Shown: positions 53,180 to 62,182, counted from the first letter of the stretch. The stretch: DNA of 64,000 bases from Pseudomonas sp. H9 (GCF_004353925.1 NZ_SMOK01000027.1:124001-188000); one strand, 5' to 3'. A program made the numbers and translations. Notes: a model not told the origin generated them from the letters alone.

Positions 53180-53539
53180 ATGCGTTCCTGGATCTATTTG
53201 TTTATTGCGATCACCGCTGAGGTGATCGGCACCGCGTCGATGAAATTCGCCGCGACTGAACACCCTGTTGTTGGCCATGGCTTGATGTACGCCATGATCG
53301 GCCTGTCCTACTTCTTCCTCGCTTTGGCGGTCAAGCGGGTGCCGGTGGGCGTTGCCTATGCGCTGTGGGAAGGCATCGGCATTGTGTTGATCACCCTGAT
53401 CAGCGTTACCTGGCTGGGCGAAAGCCTGGGCCTGCTCAAGGCTGCGGGCCTGGGTGTGATGATCGCCGGTATCTTGCTGATCAAGGCCGGTACTCGCCCC
53501 GCCGCTGCCGAGCGCAACATGGAGGCCTTGCCATGCTAA
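53180..53539 (+). CDS. mdtJ: SMR transporter subunit MdtJ
   Basis: Four-segment small multidrug resistance protein, 119 residues. The conserved membrane glutamate is in IAITAEVIGTASMKFA (residue ~13), and GVAYALWEGIGIVLIT is the SMR core. The E. coli MdtJI heteromer exports spermidine. The ribosome-binding site GGAGGG lies in a GCCC/GGGC hairpin (53163–53176) that could hide it. The extra ~10 residues at the C-terminus end in a 7-bp overlap with mdtI. Confidence 0.9.
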   Translation: MRSWIYLFIAITAEVIGTASMKFAATEHPVVGHGLMYAMIGLSYFFLALAVKRVPVGVAYALWEGIGIVLITLISVTWLGESLGLLKAAGLGVMIAGILLIKAGTRPAAAERNMEALPC

Positions 53540-53862
53540 GCATGAACTGGATTCCGTTTGCCTGGCTTGGCCTGGCCATTGCGCTGGAAGTCGTCGCTAA
53601 CCTGCTGCTCAAGTATTCCGATGGTTTCCGCAAGCGTGGTTTGGGGATTACTTCGATTCTGTGTGTGCTGGCAGCCTTTACGGCGCTGGCGCAGGCTGTT
53701 CGCGATATTGAACTGTCGCTGGCGTACGCCATTTGGGGTGGGTTTGGCATTCTCGCCACGGTCGCCATGGGCTGGGCCTTGTTTGGTCAGCGTCTGGCAG
53801 GGCGTGGCTGGCTCGGGCTGGTGCTGTTGTTGGCCGGTATGAGCTTGCTGAAACTGGCTTGA
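53533..53862 (+). CDS. mdtI: SMR transporter subunit MdtI
   Basis: Partner SMR protein, 109 residues, very similar in layout to E. coli MdtI: WLGLAIALEVVANLLLKYSDGF with the membrane glutamate, LSLAYAIWGGFGILAT and LFGQRLAGRGWLGLVLLLAGM. ATG 53533 overlaps the end of mdtJ; ATG 53542 is possible. The two probably form the functional heterodimer. Substrate in this organism (polyamine or cationic compound) is inferred from the family. Confidence 0.9.
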   Translation: MLSMNWIPFAWLGLAIALEVVANLLLKYSDGFRKRGLGITSILCVLAAFTALAQAVRDIELSLAYAIWGGFGILATVAMGWALFGQRLAGRGWLGLVLLLAGMSLLKLA

Positions 53863-54070
53863 TTTGCCGCTTTAGCACTATTCACGTCAGGGCTTATGCA
53901 CAAGGGGCATGCCAGCCATGCCCTCCACACATCGGCGCAATTCGCTCCGTTGGTCTTTGCGCAAATAGCTGTTTTTGCTGGCTATAAACCACTGGGCAAA
54001 AAACGATCAATCGCTGAGAGCGCTTGGATCCAAGGTTTTTGAGGGTTTTGTCAAAAGGTTGCCCACAGAG

Positions 54071-54079
54071 TTATCCACA
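54071..54079 (+). other. Single consensus DnaA box
   Basis: TTATCCACA, a perfect match, in the 240-bp gap between mdtI and the methyltransferase gene, with related CCACAG and GCACAG words beside it. Isolated, so not an origin. Confidence 0.5.
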
Positions 54080-54101
54080 GGCTGCGCACAGGTGTGGTGG
54101 G

Positions 54102-55322
54102 CTACTGGCGTTCGGCCAGAAGCATCAAGTTGCGCGGTGTCAGCGGTTGTTCGCAAAACACTCCCAGTTGTACCCGATAGCCTTGCTCTTGCAGGTACAA
54201 GCCACGGTCCAGTACCAGCCACAATTCCAGTGGGCGGCGGAACAGGTTGCGCAGCAGTTCCAGGTTGCGCACCTCGGCCAAGCGCTGCCAACCCTTGGCC
54301 TGCAATGCGTCCCAGTCGGGGGCGTGATGAATGTGCAGGTCTTTGAGTGCGGCAAGGTCGCGGCAGTAGTCTGCGAAGGGTTTGTGCAGCCAGCTCACCG
54401 GTAATGACGGTGTCGGCAGGTATTCATCGATGCCGCGCAATTGGCGTTGCAGCAGGTCGAAGCCCAGGCGTCTGGCCATCGACTCGTCGCGCTGACGCCG
54501 CACCCGTGCGCCGGCGGTGACGGTTTCGCTCAGCGGTAGGCCAAGGTCATCGATCGATAAGTGCAGGCTGGATGCGCGGGCAGCTACGGACAAGGGCTGG
54601 TAGTGCGGTGCGCGGATACGGTTGTAGCAGCACGGCGCAATGGCCAGCTGGCGACAACCTTGCTGGCTGGCAAGCTGAATCAGGCGTACATGCAGGTCGC
54701 CACAGGCGTGCAGGGCCACGGCGGTGTGTTCGCTGCTGAGGTGACGGTCCGCGCCTTCGGCCAGTACGTCCTGCAAGTGATGCAGGCTGGCCAGTTGGTG
54801 ATGCTGGCTGAGTATCTGCCCGGCTTCGACCAGGGCCGGGTCGTACTCCAGGCAGGTCAGCTGTTGTGTGTCGGCCTGCAGCAGGCGGCGCCCGAGGTGG
54901 CCTTTGCCTGAACACCAGTCGAGCCAGTGGCGCGGATGTGCGCTGAAGTTCAGGTGGCTGGCGAATGCTTCGATCTGTTGCCACTTGCGCCCTGGTACAT
55001 CGACATTGAGGCGGTGGCTCGCTGTGGGCACAGCGATTGTGGATAGCTCGCCCACCTCGGAGAGCTGCATTGCGGTAAGTGCCAATGCTGGGAAGGGCGC
55101 CGGAGCATCCAACTGTTCGGGATGATTGTGGGCTGCTTCTGCTTCACTCAGCGAGCGTTGTCGTAGCCAGGTGGCCAACGCCGGGTGCTCGGCTTCCCAC
55201 GGCAAAGCCAGCTCGGTGAAGGGACGTGGCCGCCACAGTTGCTGGTGCTCGCGCAGAAAGCTGTCCAGAGCCTGGAAACGGCTCAGCAATTGGTGACTTT
55301 CTAGGGGGCGAGGTGTGGTCAT
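54102..55322 (-). CDS. SAM-dependent methyltransferase
   Basis: A 406-residue protein with a Rossmann methyltransferase core in the middle: motif I LDWCSGKGHLGRRLL (residues ~134–148), LEYDPALVEAG, ALHACGDLH and the CC motif APCCYNR. The N-terminal ~100 residues are specific to this family. Substrate is unknown; the CC motif is also found in RNA/protein-methyltransferase-like families. It starts 45 bp after the ABC permease gene and is probably the last gene of that operon. Confidence 0.85.
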   Translation of the reverse strand: MTTPRPLESHQLLSRFQALDSFLREHQQLWRPRPFTELALPWEAEHPALATWLRQRSLSEAEAAHNHPEQLDAPAPFPALALTAMQLSEVGELSTIAVPTASHRLNVDVPGRKWQQIEAFASHLNFSAHPRHWLDWCSGKGHLGRRLLQADTQQLTCLEYDPALVEAGQILSQHHQLASLHHLQDVLAEGADRHLSSEHTAVALHACGDLHVRLIQLASQQGCRQLAIAPCCYNRIRAPHYQPLSVAARASSLHLSIDDLGLPLSETVTAGARVRRQRDESMARRLGFDLLQRQLRGIDEYLPTPSLPVSWLHKPFADYCRDLAALKDLHIHHAPDWDALQAKGWQRLAEVRNLELLRNLFRRPLELWLVLDRGLYLQEQGYRVQLGVFCEQPLTPRNLMLLAERQ

Positions 55323-55366
55323 GGGCAGGTACGAAAACGGGGCTGTGATAGCCCCGTTATACAGGT

Positions 55367-56056
55367 TCAGCGACCCTGGCAGGCGTCGACGCGTAGCCAG
55401 CGTTCAAGCAGCTTGAACGCCTGCACCAGCAGGAACGAGATCACCAGATAGAACAGGCCGGCGGCGAAGAAGATCTCTACCGGCAAGTAGGTACGGGCGA
55501 TGATCGTCCGCGCCATACCGGTCAGCTCCAGCAGCGTTACGGTACTGGCCAGGGCGCTGGCCTTGAGCATCAGGATCACTTCGTTGCTGTAGGCTGGCAG
55601 GCCGATGCGCGCAGCGCGCGGCAGCATGATGTAGAACAGCGCTTTGGCCTTGGACATGCCCAGCGCCCGCGCCGCTTCGATTTCGCCGCGTGGTACGGCC
55701 TGCAATGCGCCGCGCAGAATCTCGGCGATGTAGGCGGCGGTGTGCAGGGTCATGGTCAGCACCGTGCACCAGAACGGATCACGCAAGTAGGGCCACAGGG
55801 CGCTGTTACGGACGGCTTCGAACTGGGCCAGGCCGTAGTACACCAGAAACAGCTGCACCAGCAGCGGTGTTCCGCGGAAGAAGAAGATGTAGCCGAAAGG
55901 CAGGGCGCGCACATACCAATGCCGTGAGGAGCGGGCGATACCCAGCGGGATGGCCAGGATCAAACCGGCAATCACAGCGATGGCGACCAGTTCCAGAGTC
56001 AGCGTGGCACCTTGAGCCAGGCGTGGCAGCCACTTGATGATGACTTCCCAATTCAT
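55367..56056 (-). CDS. Amino-acid ABC transporter permease (HisM-like)
   Basis: A 229-residue polar-amino-acid permease. HisM/HisQ-type signature IPLGIARSSRHWYVRALPFGYIFFFRGTPLLVQLFLVYYG at the start of the membrane domain, and the ATPase-contact loop GEIEAARALGMSKAKALFYIMLPRA. The ATG overlaps the HisQ-like stop (ATGA). Forms a heterodimeric channel with the upstream permease. Confidence 0.93.
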   Translation of the reverse strand: MNWEVIIKWLPRLAQGATLTLELVAIAVIAGLILAIPLGIARSSRHWYVRALPFGYIFFFRGTPLLVQLFLVYYGLAQFEAVRNSALWPYLRDPFWCTVLTMTLHTAAYIAEILRGALQAVPRGEIEAARALGMSKAKALFYIMLPRAARIGLPAYSNEVILMLKASALASTVTLLELTGMARTIIARTYLPVEIFFAAGLFYLVISFLLVQAFKLLERWLRVDACQGR

Positions 56057-56748
56057 TGGTTAGGCCTCGCGAAGCCGCGTGCGGCACGTTTTTCCATGAA
56101 GTGCATGCCGGTCATGGCCAAGATGGTAAGCCCCAGGTAGATCACTGCAGCAACCATGTAGAAGGTGAACGGCTGCTTGGTTACCGTTACGGCGATCTGC
56201 GAGTGGCGCATGATCTCTTCCAGGCCGATCACCGAAACCAGTGCGGTGTCTTTCATCAGGATCATGAACAGGTTGCCAAGGCCGGGCAGGGCGATGCGCC
56301 ACATTTGCGGCAAGATCAGCTTGGAGAAAATCCGCCCTTTTGACAGGCCCAGTGCCAGGCCCGCTTCACGGTGGCCTTTGGGAATGGCCAGGATCGCGCC
56401 ACGGAAGACTTCAGTGGCGTAGGCACCGAAGCACAAGCCCAGAGCGATAACGCCAGCAGCGAAGGCGTTGAGCTCAAGGCCAGGGATATTCAGGGCTTCG
56501 CCCAGCCGGTTCATCAGGCTGACGGTGCCAAAGTAAATCAACAACACCCAAAGCAGCTCGGGCACACCGCGCACCAGCGTGGAGTAGAAACCGCCGAGCA
56601 TTTGCAGGGGTTTGTACGGCGAAGTCTTGGCCAGGGCGCCGAGCAGCCCCAGTACCAGCCCCAGCAGCAGGGCCGACAACGCGAGTTTGACGGTCATCAG
56701 CGTCCCGGCCAACAAGGCCGGACCGAATCCGTAGAGATCAATATTCAT
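56053..56748 (-). CDS. Amino-acid ABC transporter permease (HisQ-like)
   Basis: A 231-residue permease with LGGFYSTLVRGVPELLWVLLIYFG and the contact loop GHREAGLALGLSKGRIFSKLILPQ. The gene lies 56 bp after the binding-protein gene and overlaps the second permease by 4 bp. Confidence 0.93.
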   Translation of the reverse strand: MNIDLYGFGPALLAGTLMTVKLALSALLLGLVLGLLGALAKTSPYKPLQMLGGFYSTLVRGVPELLWVLLIYFGTVSLMNRLGEALNIPGLELNAFAAGVIALGLCFGAYATEVFRGAILAIPKGHREAGLALGLSKGRIFSKLILPQMWRIALPGLGNLFMILMKDTALVSVIGLEEIMRHSQIAVTVTKQPFTFYMVAAVIYLGLTILAMTGMHFMEKRAARGFARPNQ

Positions 56749-56804
56749 GGGCAGGTTTGTTCAAGGGACCGGCATCGCCTGCAGGCAATGCCGGTCGGGG
56801 CGAA

Positions 56805-57566
56805 TCAATAGATGCTGAACGGGAAGTACTTGTCGTTGATCTTCTTGTAGGTGCCGTCAGCAACGATTTCTTTCAGGGCAGCATTGAGCTTGTTGCGCAG
56901 CTCGTCGTCACCTTTGCGCACAGCGATACCGACCTTGTCGCTTTCGTTCACTGGCTCGCCTTTGAACTCGTAGTTCTTGCCCGCTTCGGACTTGAGCCAG
57001 TCGTAGTTGGCGTACTTGTCAGCCAGCAGGGCATCGACACGGCCGGAGGTCAGGTCGAGGTAGGCGTTTTCCTGGGTGTCGTACAGGCTGACTTTGAAAT
57101 CGCCGTCCATGCCGCCGTTATCGTCCAGCCAGGTAGCCGCCTGGGTGGCACGCTGGGTGCCCAGGGTCTTGCCTTTGAGCGAAGCTTTGTCGGTTTTGAA
57201 GTCGACCTTTTTCGGCGCAATGAACTGCTGCTTGTTCGAGTAGTACGGGTCGGTGAAGTCGACGGCCTGCTTGCGCTCGTCGGTGATCGACAGCGAAGAG
57301 ACGATGAAGTCGAACTTCTTGGCGTTCAGGGCCGGGATGATGCCGTCCCAGTCGGAGGTGACCACTTCGCACTCGACCTTCATCTTGGCGCACAGAGCGT
57401 CGCCGATGTCTTTGTCGAAGCCAACAACCTGGCCACTGGCGTCCTTGTTGTTGAACGGCGGGTAGGCCGCCTCAATGCCCATCTTCAGTTTCTCGGCAGC
57501 CATTGCATTGGCCGAGAACACCAGCGTGGCGGCAGCGGCCAGGAGGAATTTCTTATAGGTCTGCAT
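56805..57566 (-). CDS. Periplasmic basic amino-acid-binding protein (HisJ/ArgT-like)
   Basis: Solute receptor of 253 residues: signal peptide KKFLLAAAATLVFSANAMA, then KLKMGIEAAYPPFNNKDASG, the family mark GFDKDIGDALC, and DFIVSSLSITDERKQAVDFTDPYY. The pocket resembles lysine/arginine/ornithine or histidine binders (DNA-deduced; exact ligand open). ATG 57566 gives a standard signal peptide. Second gene of the operon, 13 bp after the ATPase. Confidence 0.93.
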   Translation of the reverse strand: MQTYKKFLLAAAATLVFSANAMAAEKLKMGIEAAYPPFNNKDASGQVVGFDKDIGDALCAKMKVECEVVTSDWDGIIPALNAKKFDFIVSSLSITDERKQAVDFTDPYYSNKQQFIAPKKVDFKTDKASLKGKTLGTQRATQAATWLDDNGGMDGDFKVSLYDTQENAYLDLTSGRVDALLADKYANYDWLKSEAGKNYEFKGEPVNESDKVGIAVRKGDDELRNKLNAALKEIVADGTYKKINDKYFPFSIY

Positions 57567-57579
57567 GCGTGTTGCTCCG

Positions 57580-58353
57580 TTAGCGGTTGCTGGACATGAA
57601 TTGCTTACAACGTGCCGAGACCGGGTTTTCAAAAACCTGCTGCGGCGTTCCTTGCTCTTCGACCAGCCCTTGGTGCAGGAAGATGACTTCGCTGGACACC
57701 TGGCGGGCAAAGCTCATTTCGTGCGTAACCAGTAGCATGGTACGGCCTTCTTCGGCGAGGGCGCGGATAACGTTAAGCACTTCCTGGACCATTTCCGGAT
57801 CCAGTGCCGAGGTTGGCTCGTCAAACAGAATGACTTTCGGCTTCATTGCCAGGGTGCGGGCAATGGCGGCGCGCTGCTGCTGACCACCGGACAGTTCAGC
57901 CGGGTAGCTGTGGCGCTTGTTATGAATGCCGACTTTATTGAGCAGCGCTTCGGCATGCTCGATGGCTTCGGCCTTGCTCTGGCCGAGTACGCGGCGGGGG
58001 GCCTCGATGATGTTGTCGAGGATGCTCATGTGCGGCCAGAGGTTGAAGTTCTGGAACACAAAGCCGATTTCGCTGCGCAGGCGATTGATCTGCTTGTTAT
58101 CGGCTGCCACCAGGTCGCCGTTTCTTGCGGGCTTGAGCCGCAGTTCTTCACCCGCCACCAGAATCTGACCCTGGTGCGGGTTTTCCAGCAGGTTGATGCA
58201 GCGCAGCAGAGTGGACTTGCCGGAGCCGGAGGATCCCAGGATCGAGATCACATCGCCATCGCGTGCAGTCAGCGAGATGCCCTTGAGAATCTCCTGATCG
58301 CCGTAGCGTTTGTGCAGGTTGCGGATTTCCAGCGCGGGCGTGGCCTCAGCCAT
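57580..58353 (-). CDS. Amino-acid ABC transporter ATPase (HisP-like)
   Basis: A 257-residue ATPase: Walker A GSSGSGKST, signature LSGGQQQRAAIARTLAM, Walker B VILFDEPTSALD, switch LLVTHEMSF. The HisP-like insertion with basic residues before the Q-loop (AGEELRLKPARNGDLVAADNKQI) is present, which supports the basic amino-acid subfamily. First gene of a five-gene unit with receptor, two permeases and the methyltransferase. Confidence 0.94.
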   Translation of the reverse strand: MAEATPALEIRNLHKRYGDQEILKGISLTARDGDVISILGSSGSGKSTLLRCINLLENPHQGQILVAGEELRLKPARNGDLVAADNKQINRLRSEIGFVFQNFNLWPHMSILDNIIEAPRRVLGQSKAEAIEHAEALLNKVGIHNKRHSYPAELSGGQQQRAAIARTLAMKPKVILFDEPTSALDPEMVQEVLNVIRALAEEGRTMLLVTHEMSFARQVSSEVIFLHQGLVEEQGTPQQVFENPVSARCKQFMSSNR

Positions 58354-58962
58354 GTGCGGTCCTCATGTGTTCTGGTGCGCTCCTGCCGTTGGCGGCCGTT
58401 CTTGGCGAGCGCCAAGCTAGCATAGCGGCGGAATGACAGCCAACAAGGTCGGGAGGGGCAAGGGGTTGCCAGGAGGGTGAGTGTCGCATCGCTGCAGCGG
58501 ACTGTCGCGCGGATGACCACTTACCGTCCTTTCCAGGGCCGGAGCCTTGATGAAAAAAGGCGCGATGGTGCCAGTTTTGGCCGGTGCTGGGAAGTTGTTT
58601 ATGACCTTTAAGACAGCTTTGGCGGGTGAATGCGGTGAAAGGTTGCGCCCTGAGGTTGCGCCTTTTTGCCCTGAGGTTGTGCAGAAGGTGTTACCGCTGG
58701 AAGGATTTGGTGCACCCAAGCATTTGTAAGTGAGTATTTCAGTAATTGTGCATTTCTGCGGATTTTTGAGGGGCTTTCGGCCAACGCCTGGCAGAAAGGC
58801 CTGTAAGCCTTGTTGCACGAGGCTGTCAGATATTTCATACGAACGGTCATATCGCTGGCGCGCTTATTGCCTGACTACCCGGCAACAGGATGTAGCACTC
58901 TTTCTAAAGGGTGCACCTGACGAAACAGGATTCAGAAAGCCACTCCTTTCAAAGGTAGTTTT
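58354..58962. other. Regulatory gap between divergent transport genes
   Basis: About 610 bp with no convincing gene. It must contain the promoters of the HisP-like operon and gabP. Minus-strand ORFs here are Pro/Cys-rich with no family resemblance. The notable content is the 21-bp-spaced direct repeat. Confidence 0.5.
58647..58682. repeat. Two 15-bp direct repeats with 21-bp period
   Basis: GCCCTGAGGTTGCGC (58647–58661) and GCCCTGAGGTTGTGC (58668–58682) differ by one base and are spaced by two helical turns; a partial GGTTGCGC lies just to the left. Candidate binding sites for a regulator of one or both divergent genes. Confidence 0.55.
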
Positions 58963-60357
58963 ATGAGCGGTACGCACAATTCCAATGACCTCGCTCAGGG
59001 GCTCAAACAGCGGCATGTCACTATGCTGTCCATTGCTGGCGTGATCGGCGCCGGTCTGTTCGTAGGTTCGGGCCATGCCATCGCGGCAGCCGGCCCAGCC
59101 GTTCTGCTGGCCTATGCTGCTGCCGGTACCTTGGTGGTGCTGGTGATGCGCATGCTCGGGGAGATGGCAGTTGCCTCGCCCGACACCGGTTCGTTCTCCA
59201 CCTATGCCGACAAGGCCATCGGCCATTGGGCCGGCTTCACCATCGGTTGGTTGTACTGGTGGTTCTGGGTATTGGTGATCCCGCTGGAGGCTAACGCCGC
59301 CGCAACCATTCTGCATGCCTGGTTCCCTGAAGTCGGGATCTGGGTGTTTACCTTGGTCATTACCCTGCTGTTGACCGCCACCAACCTGTTCAGTGTGAAG
59401 AACTACGGTGAATTCGAGTTCTGGTTTGCGCTGCTCAAGGTCGTCGCGATCATTGGCTTCATCGTGCTGGGTGTAGCTGCAGTGTTCGGCTTCCTGCCCA
59501 ACAGCCAGGTCAGCGGTGTCAGCCACCTGTTCGACACCCAAGGCTTCATGCCTAACGGCCTGGGAGCGGTGCTGGCCGCCATGCTGACTACCATGTTCTC
59601 GTTCATGGGTACCGAGATCGTTACCATTGCTGCTGCTGAATCCAAGGATCCGGGCAAGCAGATCTCCCGCGCCACCAATTCGGTGATCTGGCGGATTTTC
59701 CTGTTCTACCTCGTGTCGATCTTCCTGGTCGTGGCGCTGGTGCCGTGGAACAACAGTGACCTGGCTGAAGTTGGTTCGTACCAGACCGTGCTCAACTTTA
59801 TGGGCATTCCTAACGCCAAGCTGATCGTCGACATCGTGGTGTTGATCGCGGTAACCAGCTGCCTGAACTCGGCGCTGTACACCTCTTCGCGCATGCTCTT
59901 CTCCCTGAGCAAGCGTGGTGATGCGCCTGCTGTGGCTCAGCGCACCACCTCCAGCGGTACACCGTACGTTGCCGTGGTGCTGTCGACCGCCGCCGCGTTC
60001 CTGACTGTAATTGCCAACTACGTGGCGCCTGCTGCGGTATTTGAGTTCCTGCTGGCCAGCTCTGGCGCTATCGCCTTGCTGGTGTACCTGGTGATTGCTG
60101 TGTCGCAACTGCGCATGCGCCGTCAGCGCATGGCGCGGGGCGAGAAGATCGCGTTCAAGATGTGGCTGTTCCCGGGCCTGACCTGGGCGACCATCGCGTT
60201 CATTGTTGCCATTCTGACCGTGATGCTGATCCGTCCGGATCATCGCATCGAGATCGTGGCGACCGGCTTGCTGTCGATTGCTGTGGTGGCGGCGGGGCTG
60301 CTGGTGGCGCGTAAGCGCAAGGCCGAGGCGGCTGGGCGTGTGGTGTTGGAGAGCTGA
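58963..60357 (+). CDS. gabP: GABA permease
   Basis: Twelve-segment APC-superfamily proton symporter, 464 residues. Amino-acid transporter marks: LKQRHVTMLSIAGVIGAGLFVGSGHAIAAAGPAVLLAY at the start, EMAVASPDTGSFSTYADKAIGHWAGFTIGW, and EIVTIAAAES. Overall most like GabP (4-aminobutyrate import); another amino acid is possible. Divergent from the HisP operon. Ends 2 bp before a REP pair. Confidence 0.88.
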   Translation: MSGTHNSNDLAQGLKQRHVTMLSIAGVIGAGLFVGSGHAIAAAGPAVLLAYAAAGTLVVLVMRMLGEMAVASPDTGSFSTYADKAIGHWAGFTIGWLYWWFWVLVIPLEANAAATILHAWFPEVGIWVFTLVITLLLTATNLFSVKNYGEFEFWFALLKVVAIIGFIVLGVAAVFGFLPNSQVSGVSHLFDTQGFMPNGLGAVLAAMLTTMFSFMGTEIVTIAAAESKDPGKQISRATNSVIWRIFLFYLVSIFLVVALVPWNNSDLAEVGSYQTVLNFMGIPNAKLIVDIVVLIAVTSCLNSALYTSSRMLFSLSKRGDAPAVAQRTTSSGTPYVAVVLSTAAAFLTVIANYVAPAAVFEFLLASSGAIALLVYLVIAVSQLRMRRQRMARGEKIAFKMWLFPGLTWATIAFIVAILTVMLIRPDHRIEIVATGLLSIAVVAAGLLVARKRKAEAAGRVVLES

Positions 60358-60359
60358 TT

Positions 60360-60420
60360 GATCGCGGGGCAAGCCCGCTCCTACAAGTGGTCCACTGTGG
60401 GAGCGGGCTTGCCCCGCGAT
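60360..60420. repeat. REP pair in outward orientation
   Basis: Two REP units face outward around a palindromic AGTGGTCCACT spacer, between the convergent gabP and the 146-residue hypothetical gene. Confidence 0.9.
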
Positions 60421-60432
60421 AGGTTCCTGAAG

Positions 60433-60873
60433 TCAGCCAAACTGCTTCTGTTGTACCTTGGCCACCGCTTCGGAGGCCGAGACATAAGCCGCCTGGAACT
60501 CGTCGCTTTCCAGCCAGGCCATGGTGGTGTCTTCATCGGCACCGTCCAGCCATTTGCGGTAGGCGGTGAAGACCATGACGATGTAGTCAGTGGCGTGCTC
60601 TTCCTTGTGGCCTTTAAGTACCAGGGCCAGCAACGGATCAACCAGGAACACCGAGATCAGCGGCACCAGGCCGCCTTCCTGGGCTTGTTTCATCTTCTCG
60701 AACAGGGCGTTGTAGCTGCCCGATTCCATGGCTTTGTTGAACACCTGCTCGACGCTGGCGCTGGAGCTTTCGCCGGAGCTTTTGACCGCCTGGCCGCTAC
60801 GCACCATGCGGTTCTCGCGTGCCTTGGCGGCGGCACGTTTGGCGCGTTTCTGTTGTTTGCTGTTGGAAGCCAT
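60433..60873 (-). CDS. Conserved-looking hypothetical protein with basic N-terminus
   Basis: A 146-residue protein: very basic low-complexity start (SKQQKRAKRAAAKARENR), then a globular helical part (VEQVFNKAMESGSYNALFEKMKQAQEGGLVPLISVFLVDPLLALV) ending in KVQQKQFG. The basic start would suit nucleic-acid binding. Codon use is normal. It lies 78 bp downstream of ppk2 in the same direction and may be co-transcribed. No domain recognised. Confidence 0.7.
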   Translation of the reverse strand: MASNSKQQKRAKRAAAKARENRMVRSGQAVKSSGESSSASVEQVFNKAMESGSYNALFEKMKQAQEGGLVPLISVFLVDPLLALVLKGHKEEHATDYIVMVFTAYRKWLDGADEDTTMAWLESDEFQAAYVSASEAVAKVQQKQFG

Positions 60874-60951
60874 CGGTGAACCCTGAGTCGAAAAATTTTG
60901 CGTATTGAAGCCTAGTTGGCAAAGAAACCCAAGTGCAGCCGACGGCTTCGC

Positions 60952-61962
60952 TCAGGCGGGCTGTAGCGGCTCGCCACGGTCTTCTTCGGCTTGCACCCGT
61001 GCCGCGCGCTCAACCAGCAGCGGATCGGGCTTGTGGGCCACGCTGAGGTCCTTGCCGGGGTAGTCGAGCGAATGCAGGAAGTGGCGGATGCAATTGATCC
61101 GTGCGCGCTTCTTGTCGTCGGACTTGACCACCGTCCACGGCGCATCGGCGGTGTCGGTATGGAAGAACATGGCTTCCTTGGCGGCGGTGTACTCATCCCA
61201 CTTGTCCAGCGACTTGATGTCGATGGGCGACAGTTTCCAGTGTTTGAGCGGGTCATCGCGGCGCGAGATGAAGCGGCGCAGTTGCTCTTCGCGGTTCACC
61301 GAGAACCAGTACTTGAACAGCAGGATGCCGCTGTTGCACAGCATGCGCTCAAGGTCCGGTGCCTGACGCATGAACTCCAGGTACTGCAGAGGTGTGCAGA
61401 AGTCCATCACTCGCTCGACACCGGCGCGGTTGTACCAGGAGCGGTCGAAGAACACCATTTCCCCGGCGGTGGGCAGGTGCTGGATGTAGCGCTGGAAGTA
61501 CCACTGGCCCTTTTCGTGCTCGGAGGGCTTCTCCAGGGCGACGATGCGAGCGCCGCGAGGGTTCAGGTGCTCCATGAAGCGTTTGATGGTGCCGCCTTTG
61601 CCCGCTGCGTCACGGCCTTCGAACAGTACGACGATGCGTTGGCCGGTTTCCTTGGCCCAGCTTTGCACCTTGAGCAGTTCGATCTGCAGTTCGTGCTTGG
61701 CCTTTTCGTATTCTGCGCGACGCATGCGCGTGCGGTAGGGGTAGCTGGCAGGTAGCTTCGCGGTGGTGCTGTCTTCGTTGGAGCCGCGCGGTGCAGTGGC
61801 AACCTTCAGCGCCGCTGGCTGTTGGCTGATGGTGCTGATCTCGGCGTCGACAGGTTTGCGCGTGGTGCGTGCTCGCCGTGGGCGGGCAGGGGGCAGGCTG
61901 GTGGTCGCCGATATGTCTGAGGTCGGCGCAGGCAGAGGCAGGGCGGTAGATTCTTCGGTCAT
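60952..61962 (-). CDS. ppk2: Polyphosphate kinase 2
   Basis: Transfers phosphate between polyphosphate and nucleotides. 336 residues: a variable Pro/Ala-rich 75-residue extension, then the PPK2 domain with Walker A FEGRDAAGKGGTIKRF, lid ALEKPSEHEKGQWYFQRY and Walker B VFFDRSWYNRAGVERVM. Sequence features (single domain, class I-like lid) suggest nucleoside-diphosphate phosphorylation, but the class is not proven here. Confidence 0.93.
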   Translation of the reverse strand: MTEESTALPLPAPTSDISATTSLPPARPRRARTTRKPVDAEISTISQQPAALKVATAPRGSNEDSTTAKLPASYPYRTRMRRAEYEKAKHELQIELLKVQSWAKETGQRIVVLFEGRDAAGKGGTIKRFMEHLNPRGARIVALEKPSEHEKGQWYFQRYIQHLPTAGEMVFFDRSWYNRAGVERVMDFCTPLQYLEFMRQAPDLERMLCNSGILLFKYWFSVNREEQLRRFISRRDDPLKHWKLSPIDIKSLDKWDEYTAAKEAMFFHTDTADAPWTVVKSDDKKRARINCIRHFLHSLDYPGKDLSVAHKPDPLLVERAARVQAEEDRGEPLQPA

Positions 61963-62063
61963 TAGGGGCCTGTTGGTTTTTTCAAGTGTCCACAGGCAGC
62001 ATAAGGCGAGGTGCCAGTCGCGTACTGACGGCGGTCAATGGCCCTCGTTTTTTTCGGCGCAAA

Positions 62064-62098
62064 CAAAAAACCCCTGAATCTCGCGATTCAGGGGTTTC
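62064..62098 (-). terminator. Terminator of tRNA-Phe
   Basis: On the minus strand AAACCCCTGAATC-GCGA-GATTCAGGGGTTTTTTG, 8 bp after the tRNA 3' end. Confidence 0.92.
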
Positions 62099-62106
62099 GG
62101 TATTAG

Positions 62107-62182
62107 TGGTGCCCAGAGACGGAATCGAACCGCCGACACGGGGATTTTCAATCCCCTGCTCTACCGACTGAGCTATCTGGGC
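62107..62182 (-). tRNA. tRNA-Phe (anticodon GAA)
   Basis: 76 nt with encoded CCA. Acceptor GCCCAGA/TCTGGGC, D-arm GCTCAGTCGGTAGAGC, anticodon loop TTGAAAA in stem GGGGA/TCCCC, and T-arm GGCGGTTCGATTCCGTC. Confidence 0.96.

Noticed and set aside
54071..54079. Replication origin
   Set aside because: Only a single DnaA box without an AT-rich unwinding element, dnaA or dnaN nearby.
58417..58818. Minus-strand 133-residue ORF in the gabP upstream region
   Set aside because: Composition is Pro/Thr/Cys-rich without domain similarity or a ribosome-binding site, and it overlaps the direct repeats.
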